Assembly: GCF_040581485.1 (NCBI RefSeq)
Contig: NC_090132.1
Coordinates: 22,660,911-22,724,910 of the forward strand
Reading direction: 5' to 3'
DNA from: Linepithema humile
Lineage: Eukaryota; Arthropoda; Insecta; Hymenoptera; Formicidae
DNA: 64,000 nucleotides
This document shows, in pieces, positions 11,902 to 25,117 of this stretch (position 1 is the stretch's first letter; every line of letters begins with the position of its first letter). The notes beneath the pieces are model-generated. The model saw only the letters and a list, made by a program, of their open reading frames with translations, made no database searches and was not told where the DNA came from. Made by a program: the position numbers and the translations under genes.

Positions 11902-14900
11902 AAGCTAATAATGCAGAAAAAAACGCAGTTGGTGGGCGTTCAACTTATTCCTGGTTCGGCATCTTTTTATTTTACAGCGTGTTGTTACACGCCATGCTAT
12001 ATCGAAGTAGGTATATTCTCTTTGCATGTATTTTGCGCGCCTCGATTCCTCTGTCACATCTATAATATTCAATGCGTCGATGCGCATTTTGTTAACTAAT
12101 TATTATTTGCTTAACTTATAATTATTTGCACAATTAAATCTGAATTTTAAAAGAACTTCGATGTAATAAAAATTCATGAATTAATTTTAAATGTAATGAG
12201 ATTTTTGTAATATAAATTATGTTGAAGTTCAAATTGAAATTTTTTTGTTAATTTATTGGCCATAAACGATACGTAAATTTATTAGTCATAAACGATACGA
12301 CCAGACGGTTCTCGCTAATAATTTCCTCTGAAAAAATGTTATTTTTGTCTTACATCGCGAATTTACAGTGAAGGATATATATATAAAATAGCATGACCTA
12401 ATTTATCTTCTATACAGACTTTTTAAATATGCTAATAAATTTTTATTAGCAAATTAATGTCGACTATTCATCGCGGAAAAGGGAGCTTTACGTTTGTACG
12501 CAGAAACGTAACAGTAGAAAATGAAGCGTAAAATATCGCTAATTAAGTACTTTTCAGAAAATTCTTTTTGTGACGTCCAAGTAGTTTCACTGGAATTTGC
12601 TCTGCACTGTTTTCGAATTGCGAGAGAGTGGTGTTGCGTTATAAAAGCGACAGCTCGAATTTCCTAAATGAATCGCCAGAACACGTAGATAGCGGTGTGC
12701 CGTTACGTCCTTTATACTGCTTCGGTGAAATCAATCGATTTTAATGAATTACACAAGTTAAAAGCACAAAAGATCGGGATTTTTCAATTACGATTTCTCG
12801 TGAAAAGCAACAAAGATAAAAGCAATTTTTCAACAGATACAGGATCTCGAAATCCTTGTAGTGAACTACAAGATTGTCATTAAGCTATAATAATTTGTGA
12901 CGTTTTACGCTTTATTCTTCGCGTCGATTGATCTGATATGATTTTTCGCAATTTCACGCGCAACGCGGAAGCACATCCGGCGTCAGCGAGATATTTCCAC
13001 GGAATTTTACATAACCCGGCGACTATACGCTAATGAACAACGAGCTGCAGATGAAATTGGCCGACCGGTCGGCGAAATTCCGGCCTGATATCGAGCTTAA
13101 TTGAATTTGACGCGTTTCATTGACATCGCGCGGCGGCGAACAGCGCCGCGGTTAAATGCACGGGATGTGTATGTGAATCTGACGGAGTTTTTGAGCGCTG
13201 CGCAAAATGAAGAGTGATGACTCGAAAATCCGCGTGAGTTCGCTTAAATGAAGCAGTTGGATAAAATAGTACGATCGATAGCGCACGGTCGGATTCAATG
13301 ATAAACGTCTCGTTTAATTTTTTTCATTTCCGTGATATTTTTTCTTTTCCCCTTTTTGCTTTTTCTGCGACTGGTACCGTGGCGTGCTTGTTGTTGTGAT
13401 TGAGAGCAGTATAGCCATAAAATCATATTTCAGCGGTTCGGCCTTTGTGATCGCGCGAAGGCTGACCTCACCCCGAAAGTCCGCCCGGTCTCGCTCCTTT
13501 TCTTTTGACGTCGTGCCAAGTGCGCGGCGCGTCGCGGCGCGATGCGACGCGACCGAATGGCCGACGCGCGCGTTTCTACCACCGCCAGACCCTGAAGAGA
13601 ATTTCGCGGCGCTCGGTGTTCGAGAAGATTCAAAAGCGCTTGCGAAACGGAGTACTCTGAAGGATTGAGGTCCGCGTCTTAGGTGATCTATCTTAGGCTT
13701 CGAAAGATGCGTAAAGGAATTTTCTTTTCAAAAGACTCCATTAGCTCCATTAACTTCTTATATTTAAATTTTGTTATTTTTCGCTTGAAGGAAAATTCGC
13801 TTTAAAATGTTCAATATGTATCTCTGATTAAATATGAAATCGGTAGATAATTTACTAGAAGTAATCTCGTTACTGATAGAGACTGCAAAGACTGGAGAAA
13901 CCGCAAAAACAATATTATGATTTTTAAATTGATTCACATCATTTAGTTTAAGCAGTCACTTCTTATCGTACTAACTCTTTTTTTTTCTATTATGTACATA
14001 GAGTATGTAGTGTGGAAATATTCTGGAAATATTTTTTTCCATGAATATTTTCAGTGAGATTGTGCCGACAAATTTTTGACTTAATTAATAATCTGGGGGT
14101 AAGCTTTTATTCAATTAATATTCTTGTTAGTGAGAATTATTAATAAGTGTGTCTGAAACATATTTCAATTTTAATAACGTTACGTTTATCTTGCTTCAGT
14201 GATGCGTCAAAATTCTAAAAATCATATCATTGAAATGTCAAACTATCATTCAGAAGAAGCATAATAATTGATGAATTTGTCTATTAAATCACAAAATTTT
14301 TCATTACTTGCAGTATTATCTTTTGTTCTCGCGTTAAATGCATTAATTTCTTTTTTGCACATATGCAAAAATAATATTTGCAACGTATTGCTTACTCAAG
14401 TTATGCGTGTTTTTATCACGATTGAATCGTAGAATTCTACATGGATTAAGATGTTGATTATCTAACCGTTGATCACAGAAAAAACGAACTGTAATAAGTT
14501 CAATTAAATGCAATATAGAATTTTAAATAAAACTTTTTTATGATTTTTCTAGAAGTACAAAGTTCTATCTGTAATTATTTTTGTATTTTACCACTGAAAG
14601 AAGTCCATCATTTCTGATCGTCTTAATATTAACAATTGACGTGGTAGCAGCTAGTACGTTCGGTACATAATGTCACATCATTTATAGTCGTTACCTCGTT
14701 CTGTCTCGCGATTTTTCTCATTCTCCAGCTGGTTCGCGATATGACTTCATACCTGTCATACCTTTCACATCGAAATATCATTTAAGTTACTCAAGTAAGG
14801 TTGAGAAACGGTACATTTATATCTACTATAAAAAAAGAAAACACCAAATTACATTTTGATTTTTATAGCAAATTCAGACTTTTCCACAAGTTTGTTGCAA

Positions 14901-17752
14901 AAAATATTCACACATATTCATAAAAAAAATTCACAAAGAATTAAAAAAATATTTCTTCAAATACTGCTCAAGATTTTTGTTAGGCCTGAGATATCCTTGC
15001 ACGATTATTAACGCTAATTTACGTTATATGTATATTTATGTTTAGTAGCGTCTGTTGTTTCTATTTTTATTCTGGCACAATGAGATGGAAATTAATCGAG
15101 AAAATCGATCACTCTTTGATTCGCACCAGTATCCACTGTGTGCTATCGCATAAAATGCAGTGAAGGGTTAAACATAGGCAGACATGCCAGCTTTAACGTG
15201 ACGCGTTCTCGCGCTACCGGCAATATGCGAACATTCCGCCCACATACATGTATATCGTTTCGTTAAAACTCCCTCCGTTATCCTCGACAAGTTCCTCTCA
15301 CAGCCTTCCGTCGTTGCTCCTCGTAGGAGCAAGATGTCCCTTAGAGATGTCGAGACGACGGCAGGCAGGGTGAGCGGATATCCGGTATGGCAACAGACGC
15401 CCGTCTCGGCTTGGAGTGTCGCGTGGGGCGAGGGAGAGATAGAGACGCGTTCGTTAGTGCCGCTGTTGCCGCGGACGGGTAATACGAGGTATGGTCGCCA
15501 CCTGGTATTTTCGTTCGACACGAACGACGAATCTTCGAAACCTACTTCTTTTCTCGGGGGAAGTTTCTTTGCTCCTCCGGAAGGAGAGCTTTGGGGCAAA
15601 CGCCGTGCTTAGATCTAACCGTAAGCGCAAGCCTTTTCCGCCGAACTCGTACGACTTTTTTTTTATGGAACAAACTTCGTACAGCTTTTACTTACCATGA
15701 GATTAAATATAAAGAAAGCTATAAAATGAAATCTGCCTGGTTACATTTAATTTTCATAAGAAATTTTTGCGTCAGACGTATCGTTGGTATATTTTTGTTT
15801 GATCTAAAATTTCCTAATGTAAATTTTCTTCTGCTGAGATACATATTCTGATGTACACAATTCCGCTTATCCAATCGATTTTTGGACTGTAGGCTGAAAA
15901 TCGATAGAGTTGTTTCGCTCGGTGTTTTCGGCGAATATTATTGATCGTCAATTCGGTTGAATGCACGACTTAATGCAAAATGTTGTCGCGATATGTTACA
16001 CACATTGCACGCCACATCCGCTCTTATTTTTCTTCATCCTTTTTTTTCCAGATTTAGGCAATTATCCTTATTCGTGTGCGCTTTGCTCGGCTAATAATCT
16101 CTTTTTCTCGAAATATCTCTGTGGAAATATTCTCCGGTTAGCGATCTCATTGCTACTGCTTAGAAATTACACCTTATTGAATCACTCGCAAGTGAAGATC
16201 CGTTTTCTATTTAGGATATATCTGAGATAATTTCGAAATCAGGAACTCATAATATGATCGACTTTTGTCGATGTTTGAAATCGATATTGAAACTGTGTGA
16301 ATATATTGCAATGACACTATTTTCCATGATATAGAAAAATATACCTTAACCCAATTGTGCTTCTATTTTCACAACTAAACACAATGAATTATTTTCGTGT
16401 TCTTACAGCATGAATATATAAAGTCTCTGAATTTTATCGATTTCAATTCATTTGTGTATGAATAGAGAGATACTGCGACACAATAACGAGTTTTTTCTCT
16501 CGAAGCATATTTTATAATAATTATATCGGAATACTAATTAATACAATACATTAATTAATATATAATACATTAAGACAATACATTAATTATTAGTTACCGA
16601 TGAGTTTGGAATTAGATCTAAATAGTTTTAGATTGAACACATGCTATATATATTTATATAGGAATATTTGGGATAATAATTGATTTTTTTTATATTTGCA
16701 TTATTATAGATTTAATTTGACATAGACACTTTGTTCGCGCGTATTCTTATAAGTCTAATCACAGATCTGTCTGTTGAAGATAGTTTTCATAGAAACGTCA
16801 ATTAGCAAGAAATCTATTTATTAAACAAAGCGTTTTTTATCTAAATAGATTAAATAATTTTTACAATATCTTTTTATTTTATTAAAAAATGTGACATACT
16901 TTATGAAAAGTAAGATTATTAGAATTTTAACATTGGAAATGGTATATTCTATTTATGATTTTATTTAGGACAGCGAGCTTGCAAATTGCAAAAATAGAAA
17001 TCTGGAACTTTATTTCAGATCTAGACTTACTAATATTTAATGAAGTGTTAAGTATAATTTATTATAAGTCAAAAACTTTAATATCATTTTTATCGGAAAA
17101 CCCAAAAAGATCTGAGAATATGATTCATATCTTTGAGTTAATAAATTTTTATCAATTTTAGTACAATTATTGATTTATTAAATGTAATTTAAATTAATGA
17201 TTCAAGCGTTTGAAACTAATCATAGATCTCTGACGTACATAATTTTTTAAAGTTATATTGTTTTCATGGAAGTTGGTGGGAAGGGTTTTTATTGTTCGAG
17301 GCAAAGATAATTCTTATAGCCCGACAGTGAAATTCATTTAAGACGCGTTTAAATCTAAAGAATCTGTCATATCTGTCGATTAGCCAGACGATGAATTATT
17401 TCGCCGAATTATGGGCATTAATTGATAGCGTCACACGGATCATCCGTAGGACATTTCGATCGATTTGAGACGAAATGACGACCGCTCGTATACAGAATAA
17501 TTGTTTTGCAGTTTGATTTGAAGAATCTCGTTGTCCAACGTCTATTTTCGTTTCGCGAACTGTCTCACTCCCCATCATTTTCAATGCGTTGCTATTTTCG
17601 AGTCGGCGCTCGATCGACCAGGTCACACGGTTAAGCGCGGTTCATCCGATAATGAAGATGGACTTTCCTAGATTTTCCTGAAGAATTTAATATCATTGCT
17701 ACCGTTGGTTGCCGCTGCTGCGCGAGTTCGAAAAGGAGAAAGAAAGAGAGAG

Positions 17753-17930
<178 letters not shown>

Positions 17931-20900
17931 AATGAGAGCAACAGACAGTGGTAGCGAAAGAGAGAGAGAGATGTATGTATGTATGTATACGTGTACACAC
18001 ACGTGCGCGCAAAACGTGTATGAGAGAAACCGAGGGGATGTCAGATACCGGGAGGAGGGAATAGCGAGAGGGATGCGACTATACCATATCGCCCCGATAT
18101 TGTTATCGATCCTGCTGGTCGGAAGGTATTTGTTACGTTCATTGTTTTTCCTTCGCACCGCCGAGCAAAAGGAGATCACGAGGGCCCGGCATCCCTTTTA
18201 CAGTGCTAAGGTATCCGCGCCCATCATCTCCTCCCGTTTTCTACTCTTTCTCTTTCTCGCCCTATCGTACCCTTTCTCTCCTTTCCCTTTTTCTCTCGTT
18301 CTTTTTCTGTGTCCCCGGGATTTCCTTTTCGCCTAGTTTCTCGACTTTTTTTTTTTATGTGACGATTTAACACCGAAAAAAAAGCTCACGTTACATGTGA
18401 AACAACAAAAGAGAGGGAAATTGGAAAGGGAGAGATTAGAACAACTAGTTAACGGCGGGCAAGCTAAATGTATAAAAATTGAAAAAGACACACAATAAAT
18501 ACAACCGAAACAATATCACCGAAGTGCCTTTTAACATAAATTTAATATTATTCACAAATTAGAATAAATGACTATTTGTTAATGAGATTAATGACGATAG
18601 AACATTTTATTTCTTTTTTGAGCGAACAAGATGCCAATCGCGAAGATAGATTAATACAACATGTAAAAGATACGACATATAAAAATTTTTGTGATATATT
18701 TTCAAAAAGGAAAATTGCGATTATTAATCTATCAAGTCTTTATTATGAACAAAGATTGCGGCACCGAATTTTCGAAGTATTTCGATGACGTATTTGTAAG
18801 AAATTCACAACATCGAAGTGACATATCGTAAAAAAATGTCCTTTCGTCAAATTTTCAAGTAAATCACTTTATCAATGCGGGATCAAAATTACTCGCGAAC
18901 CATGTAGATAAATGCGCAACAAGAATGTTCGACAGAAGGTTTAAATCGATTTCGATCACGAGGAGTAATTTTAGACCCAATTGGTTTTATATTTTACGAA
19001 TTTTTAAGCGAAAAATGAGATAGCGACAAGTAACGACGAACAATTTTTATTTCCATTTTCCACGATGTTTCCACGATCTCTCTATATGTGGTGGAAATAT
19101 CAAAATAGTAATAGTCTGCTAAAATAATATAACGTCAGTCGTTTCGTAAAATCTGGAAAAGAGTTGTCGATCGAAATCTATATCAGTCGACTGACAGAGC
19201 AAAAGCGACTTTTCACGTGGTTCCTCTCGAATGTACCTCATAACCGAGTTATTCGTCTATTATCCGTGCTTCGCTCTTAATTTGTCACTTCCAACTGAAT
19301 GGATAGGTATATTTTCTCCCTGAACGTGTCACTGTAATGTGCGCGCAGTTGATCCATCCGACGCGTCGGGTTTGCTCTATCTTGCCGGTGGTCCATGCAT
19401 AACTTATGCCGCTTAATTAAATATCCTTGTTCGTTCCGGTGAGCTGACGTTATTTTTCGATATTTTATGGCGTACTGATAATGCTATATATACGAATTCT
19501 TAACAGTGTTTGGAATCTTGCATCGCATCATGAATCTTTACGTCATTCTCAAATATAAAAATTTTCATATTTGAAAATTAAATGATGTAATATATTCTTC
19601 AAAGTACATTGTTTATAATTCATAATTGGATAATTAAAATATTTCTATATCAATATTTGAGAGTAAGATAAAAGTATAAATAAGCAGAAAGATAAATGAT
19701 TTCTCAGTTATATACTTTATATTTTTAATCTGAATAATTTTAGAATCACGATATATATTATTTACAATTGGATTAATGTACAGTGAAAAATTATTTTGAG
19801 CTAAAATAATCAATTTGCATAATTAGATTTAACATTTAATTATTTTTTCGAAACTATTTTAGAATTATTTTGAAGGAATCGAGGACTAGTTCTCACAGCA
19901 GCATCACATAGTTCTGGTACTGTTGAGTGCAATCGCTTTTCTAATCAATCCACCAACCCCGTTGCCGACTATGCAACTCGGCATCACACGTTGCGCACGT
20001 AGAAACGTATTTCGGAGTGCGAACGATCATCGTCGAGCGCGGGCCCGTTTTAGGCTTATTAATTACTTATCAGTCTTCCGTTTCTCGTGTCTTCTCGCGC
20101 TCGCTCGGCGAGATCGATAAGCCAGGACATATTGAACACTCGCCTCCTCTCTCGACGGGTTAGGTTGTCCGACCTCTGTAGGGGGACAGCTACATTGCAA
20201 CTCATGCATAATGCATTACGATCCGACCTGGAGTAGATTTATATTTACCCTCGTGCCAGCGATAATTCGTTAAATATCGACAGGCACCGCGCGCGGACCC
20301 GCGCGAGAGAGCTTTTTACATCAACGAATATTCGACACGAATATACGACACGCGCTCCTTCCCCTCCGTGGATCTCCGCCTTATTGTACAATCCAGGCCA
20401 GTGCAACAGTTGTGCACGAGTTGTCAGGCCTAAACCAGGCCTGTCGAACTTTTGCTAGTTCACGATCCACGCGAATAATCTCGCACTGTGGCACTGTGTC
20501 ATCATTTTTTTTTTTAATTTTATAAATAATTTTTCCTTAATTCTTTGCTAGATATATTATAAAATTTCTTTACGAACAAATTCGTGTTTGTTGATAAGAG
20601 ATTATTTAATTCTTTTAGGAGATTTTCACGAGGAGAAATTTATAATTGCGAACGGTTTTGCGGTGTAGTAATTGTGAATAGATTCTGTAATAATGATTTT
20701 AGTGTACGTCTCCCCGGTTTCTTGTTCCGTTCTATTCCAGTAAAAGAGATTAATCTCACTACAGTCCTGCTCTATCCGTAAACGCAATTCCAAGATGCTT
20801 AATGGCTTATCATAAAACTTACCTACGAAACCGTATGTGTGGATATTTTCAGAATTAGATATTTGTCAGGACAGATTTTAAACCGTACTATCGGCCGTCT

Positions 20901-23488
20901 ACTCTCGGATGGATGGACCGCGAGTGTCGGCGACTCGACTGACGTGTAACCGCGATACTCGATATCGCCTTAGCAAATCGACGTCAATTTCGGATGCATC
21001 CGGTGGAAATCGGGACATTGGTTTTGGATGTCGATCGCAGCTTCGAAAATTCTGTCAACGAGCGATTTTAGATTATATCGTGCATCTCTTCTTCTCTTCG
21101 AACTGGCGAACGCTCACTTCCATGCTGTTTTATCTGTTTCCAAAATCTCGTTTTCTAAAGTTTTCGGTTTAGAATTGTAGCAAAAGTAATTCATTTTTCA
21201 AATGTTATGAATTCTCTGTTCTATCTGTTACTAATAATTACAATGTTTTCTGCAAAGAAATTTTGATGGGACACTAATTAATAACAAACTTTTGCATCTC
21301 ATGTGTTAGAATTCTGTTAAAGAATAACGAACAAAGAAAAGATTTTTGAAATTTATTTCATATTCTTCGATTTCCATATATGGATATTTTATACGTGCTA
21401 TGAGTGAATATATGATTATATAATGAGATTATATAAGAGAATATAATATGAATGTATATGTGAATATATAATATTTGATTAACAATGTAAGCTTGAGCTT
21501 GAAAAATTGTCATTTGTAGAAACGTTTGAATTATGAGTAATATCTTAAAATTTTGCATACATAATTCTGTTGTATACATAATTTATTCTCTAGAGAAACT
21601 CATCGCTTTTGCAGATACGAATTTTGCTGCAAAATAAAAAAAGCATGCTTCTCATACAGAGTTATACGGAAATCGAATCGTATGGATAATGCCGTAAATA
21701 GAATCGTACACTTGCATACCACGGAATATGAGTTTAGTCGTCGCGTTTGCGCGCCATCGGTCAGTCTATAACACAATTGTTATTTTCGTCGACTCGGGCG
21801 TACACACTTTATAATGCGCCAACTTTGTATAAAACGTAGGTCGATTCTTGAACCATACCTGCCGTTATTTCTGGCGGGCGAAATATTAATAAAGTGTAAA
21901 GATGTCACATGTGCGTAAACACGCGGCCTTTCGCCGAACGTATCTCGTTGTTGACGAACGCTTATGCACGCGTTGAAGTGCATTAGTCATCTTTCTCTAT
22001 CCATCTTTTCATCTTGTAGATAACTTCTTTTGTCCTACTAGCATAACAACATAATGATCCGTAATCCCGTTAATTTCGTTTCATAATTGCCTCTTTTTCG
22101 CGATATGTGAAGTGTTTTCTTACTGCTATCGTAACACGTTTTCTATCGCTTTTTGCCTCGCGTCGATCAAGGAAAACATTACGTCGTAAGAAAACTTAAT
22201 CATAACATATGCGTCGTAAGACTGCAAATTATATTCAAGATGATTGCTTAGAATTGTAGATTGTTTACTGCGTACTGAATCGATTATATCTACGCGTGAT
22301 CGGAAAATCGAGAGATCGTTACATCTGTCTGTGCAATTTCTCCTTATTATTTCTTTAAATTGCGCTTGTGTTTTTTCGCTATTATCTTTAATGTAAAAAG
22401 CTTTATTAGAAATTTCCTAAAAATTTACTAAGTGTTGATTAAAACGATGAAATTGGAGAAAGTAATTCTTATAACTTGAATTGCATTCATGTAATTTCTA
22501 TAGTAATTTATTGTATTTTACATAAAAGCATAGATAACTAAATCTTACTTTTATACAAAAGCATACAATCTCAATTATATACGTATCTTACATATTTAAT
22601 GTTATAATTCAATAAGTAAACACTTAATGAATATCTTTCTTTTATGTCTATGTTAATGAAAATTTAAGAAGACAAAAGTTTCTTTTACTACTTCTCAAAT
22701 TTAACTATCACGATTACTGTTTATTGCGCCAGAAATTTGCACATTGAAACATAACATAAAACTTAAAAAAGTAGGTATTAAGATTAAACATATGCATGTA
22801 TTTTTTCTCATATTTTATGTTTTTATCCGCGTCATTATGTGAGAGCTTCGAATCAGCTCAAGCTCATCAATCAAGAAATTGCAGCGATTAATGAAACTCT
22901 TCAGTCGAGCTGAAGTATCATCATAATTGCTAAACTGATAAAAGAAAAAAAGAAAAAAAAGAGGAAAACGCCTGTTTGTAAGAACAAGTTTCTGGTCGTG
23001 CCGCTGGTCAGATCTTTAGAATAGTCTCATGTGGCGGAGACAGCAGCGTTTCGTTCGCCAACGCAAGTGAAACGATCACGTCGCGCACGCGTCGCGTTAC
23101 ACTAGCCAACTGCGAGGACATGCGACGGCGTGCCGTAAGTGCAAAAAGGACGCGATTATGCACCCACAAACCACGAAGCCAACGATGAACGCCGCGAGAT
23201 GGCGCGCGCACGTGTCGCACGACGTCGCGATTGGCCGATTGCCAACTGACGTCGGCAGTGTTATCGACCAATGAACAGGCGTGCTGCGACGAAGTATCCG
23301 AGGCAAACTTTAGAGGTGAGGTGGACCGACTGGTACACGATTATAGCGCGGCGACTCGTTTTCCCCCCCTCTCTCTCTCTTTCTTTCTTACTCCCGCGCG
23401 CGTTCCTACTCCGTCCGTCTCGCTCGCATACACGACGCACACTCGCTCGGTTCTCAGTGCGACTTCCTCAAATCTTTCTCTATTTCAG

Positions 23489-25117
23489 GCTCGACCGCGA
23501 ACTCGGGGCGAACTGGTCGAAGCGTGCGCGACCGGCCCCGGTTTTTTAACCGTCCTCACGGCAAGCTCACCACAAGCGGCTACCCGCCGTCGCCGCCGCC
23601 GTCGTCACCGTCGTGCATCGTGGTACATACGCGCGACGTGTGTGCGCCAGGGCAGCACTCGCCGTCGTGAAGAGACGACGTGTGTCTAAATTTGAATACG
23701 CTCTGGCAGCGTAGAGGAGAAGCAGTGCCGTCCGCGCGTGTTACGCCGTCGGAATTACCGCGCCGTCTTCACCTCGCTAATCGTCGTCGTCGTCGTCGTC
23801 GTTTTCGTCGTTGTTGTCGTCGTCACGCGTGAAAAGTATATTTTAAGAAAGACACTCCCGCGCGCCGTGCATCTAGTCAACGTATCTAGTCCCCGCGATC
23901 ACGTCGTGGATAAAAGCTAACCTATCTAACCACGCGTGCGACAAACGGAGCGGGCGTCCTCGCACGCATGTATACGTACGCACGACGACCTAAGAATAAT
24001 TCACGATACGCCGCGACACGTTATTAACCTGTACGCCCCTATAAATAATCGTGCGCCCTTTTGCGAGTGATTCACGGCGAAGGTGAAGGAAGCGAGAAGA
24101 GAGAGAGAGAAACGCACGAGGGAGAAGAAAAAATTCGGACTTGAAGAAAATTAACGATTATTACGATTTTTTTTAATCGATGCAGGCCGCGACGTGAATC
24201 GTCGACTAGCGACTGTGCGCGAGATCAACTCATCGCCGACGGATCGCGAGCAGCACAGCACTAGCATACAATACACATACACACACACACATCGTGCTCG
24301 CGCCGTGTAGAGAAGGGAGACTGTATAAGAGAGAAAAAGAGAGTGTGCCAAAGAAAAAAAGCCGCAGATAGAGAGACAACGACGAGAGAGTAAGAGAAAG
24401 AGACCGTGGGTGCTTGTTGTTTCATTCGTTCAGCGTGGTATCAGCAGCGACGGCGCGAATTGGTGTGCGAGAATCCGCATCCGGCAAAGAGGTGGAGGAG
24501 GAAGAGCAACAACAGCATCAGTAGTAGCGGCAAGTTTTGTTTTGATCGACGAACGATCGCGCCGTTCCGCGATCTCGCTCTCTTTCTGTCTCTCCGTATT
24601 TGTGAGCGGTCGCGGGGGTGCTGTAACGCGGTGTGGGGAGATATCGATCGCGCGCGCGGGACCATTGACGTCGTTCTGGAGAACGGCTGAACGTCGTGAG
24701 AGAGAAAGAGAAAGAGTGTGGGAAAAGTAGAGAGGGACACGAAACAGCGACACGACGTTGTAACTTCCATCGCCGGCGAATCGGCGCTCGCACGTTCGTT
24801 TGCTAAACAGTGTGCGCGTCTCTGTCGTCCTTCGTCGTCGACGGCGCGTGTGTGCGCGCGTGGCGTGTCCTCGAGCGAGATCGCGATCGCGCGGCTCGGT
24901 GCGGTGCGACGCGTTGCGTCGCGTCGCGGCGCCGATCCCGAGGATCGCTCGCTCGCTCGCTCGTTCGCTCGTTCGCCTCGACCTCGCTCCCGTTGACGTT
25001 CTCGCGCGGGGGAGATCGATCGATACGCTGCTCAGCAGGGACTCGGCCGGCCGACCTGACTCCCGCCGTCGACATGCCCCGCTGATGATCCAGTAGGCTG
25101 CCCGGTTGCGAGATCCG
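23489..25117 (+). promoter_or_regulatory. Mef2: CpG-rich promoter region and probable 5' non-coding exon of Mef2
   Basis: This stretch is far richer in G+C and CpG than its surroundings, with CGT/TCG trinucleotide runs (about 23779-23826), CTCG repeats (about 24950-24978) and an AC run. It ends at ATCCG|GTGAGT, a consensus splice donor (intron starts at 25118). A TATA-like element sits at 24040. There is also an acceptor-like TTTCTCTATTTCAG ending at 23488, so the segment could be an internal exon instead of a first exon. No long open frame with recognisable protein is present; the ORFs on both strands are Arg/Ser-rich shadows of the composition. Assignment to Mef2 is inference: same strand, next gene downstream, and an acceptor waiting at 37400. 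Confidence 0.45.
24040..24047 (+). promoter_or_regulatory. TATA-like element (TATAAATA)
   Basis: TATAAATA stands alone between GC-rich flanks (CGCCCC before, ATCGTGCG after), 30-35 bases upstream of a TTCACG that could serve as initiator near 24071-24074. The spacing fits a core promoter on the + strand that feeds the exon ending at 25117. No transcript evidence is available here. Confidence 0.35.

Noticed and set aside
15168..15599. 143-codon minus-strand ORF in a CpG-rich patch
   Set aside because: No domain or signal; open frames on both strands are expected from the GC-rich composition.
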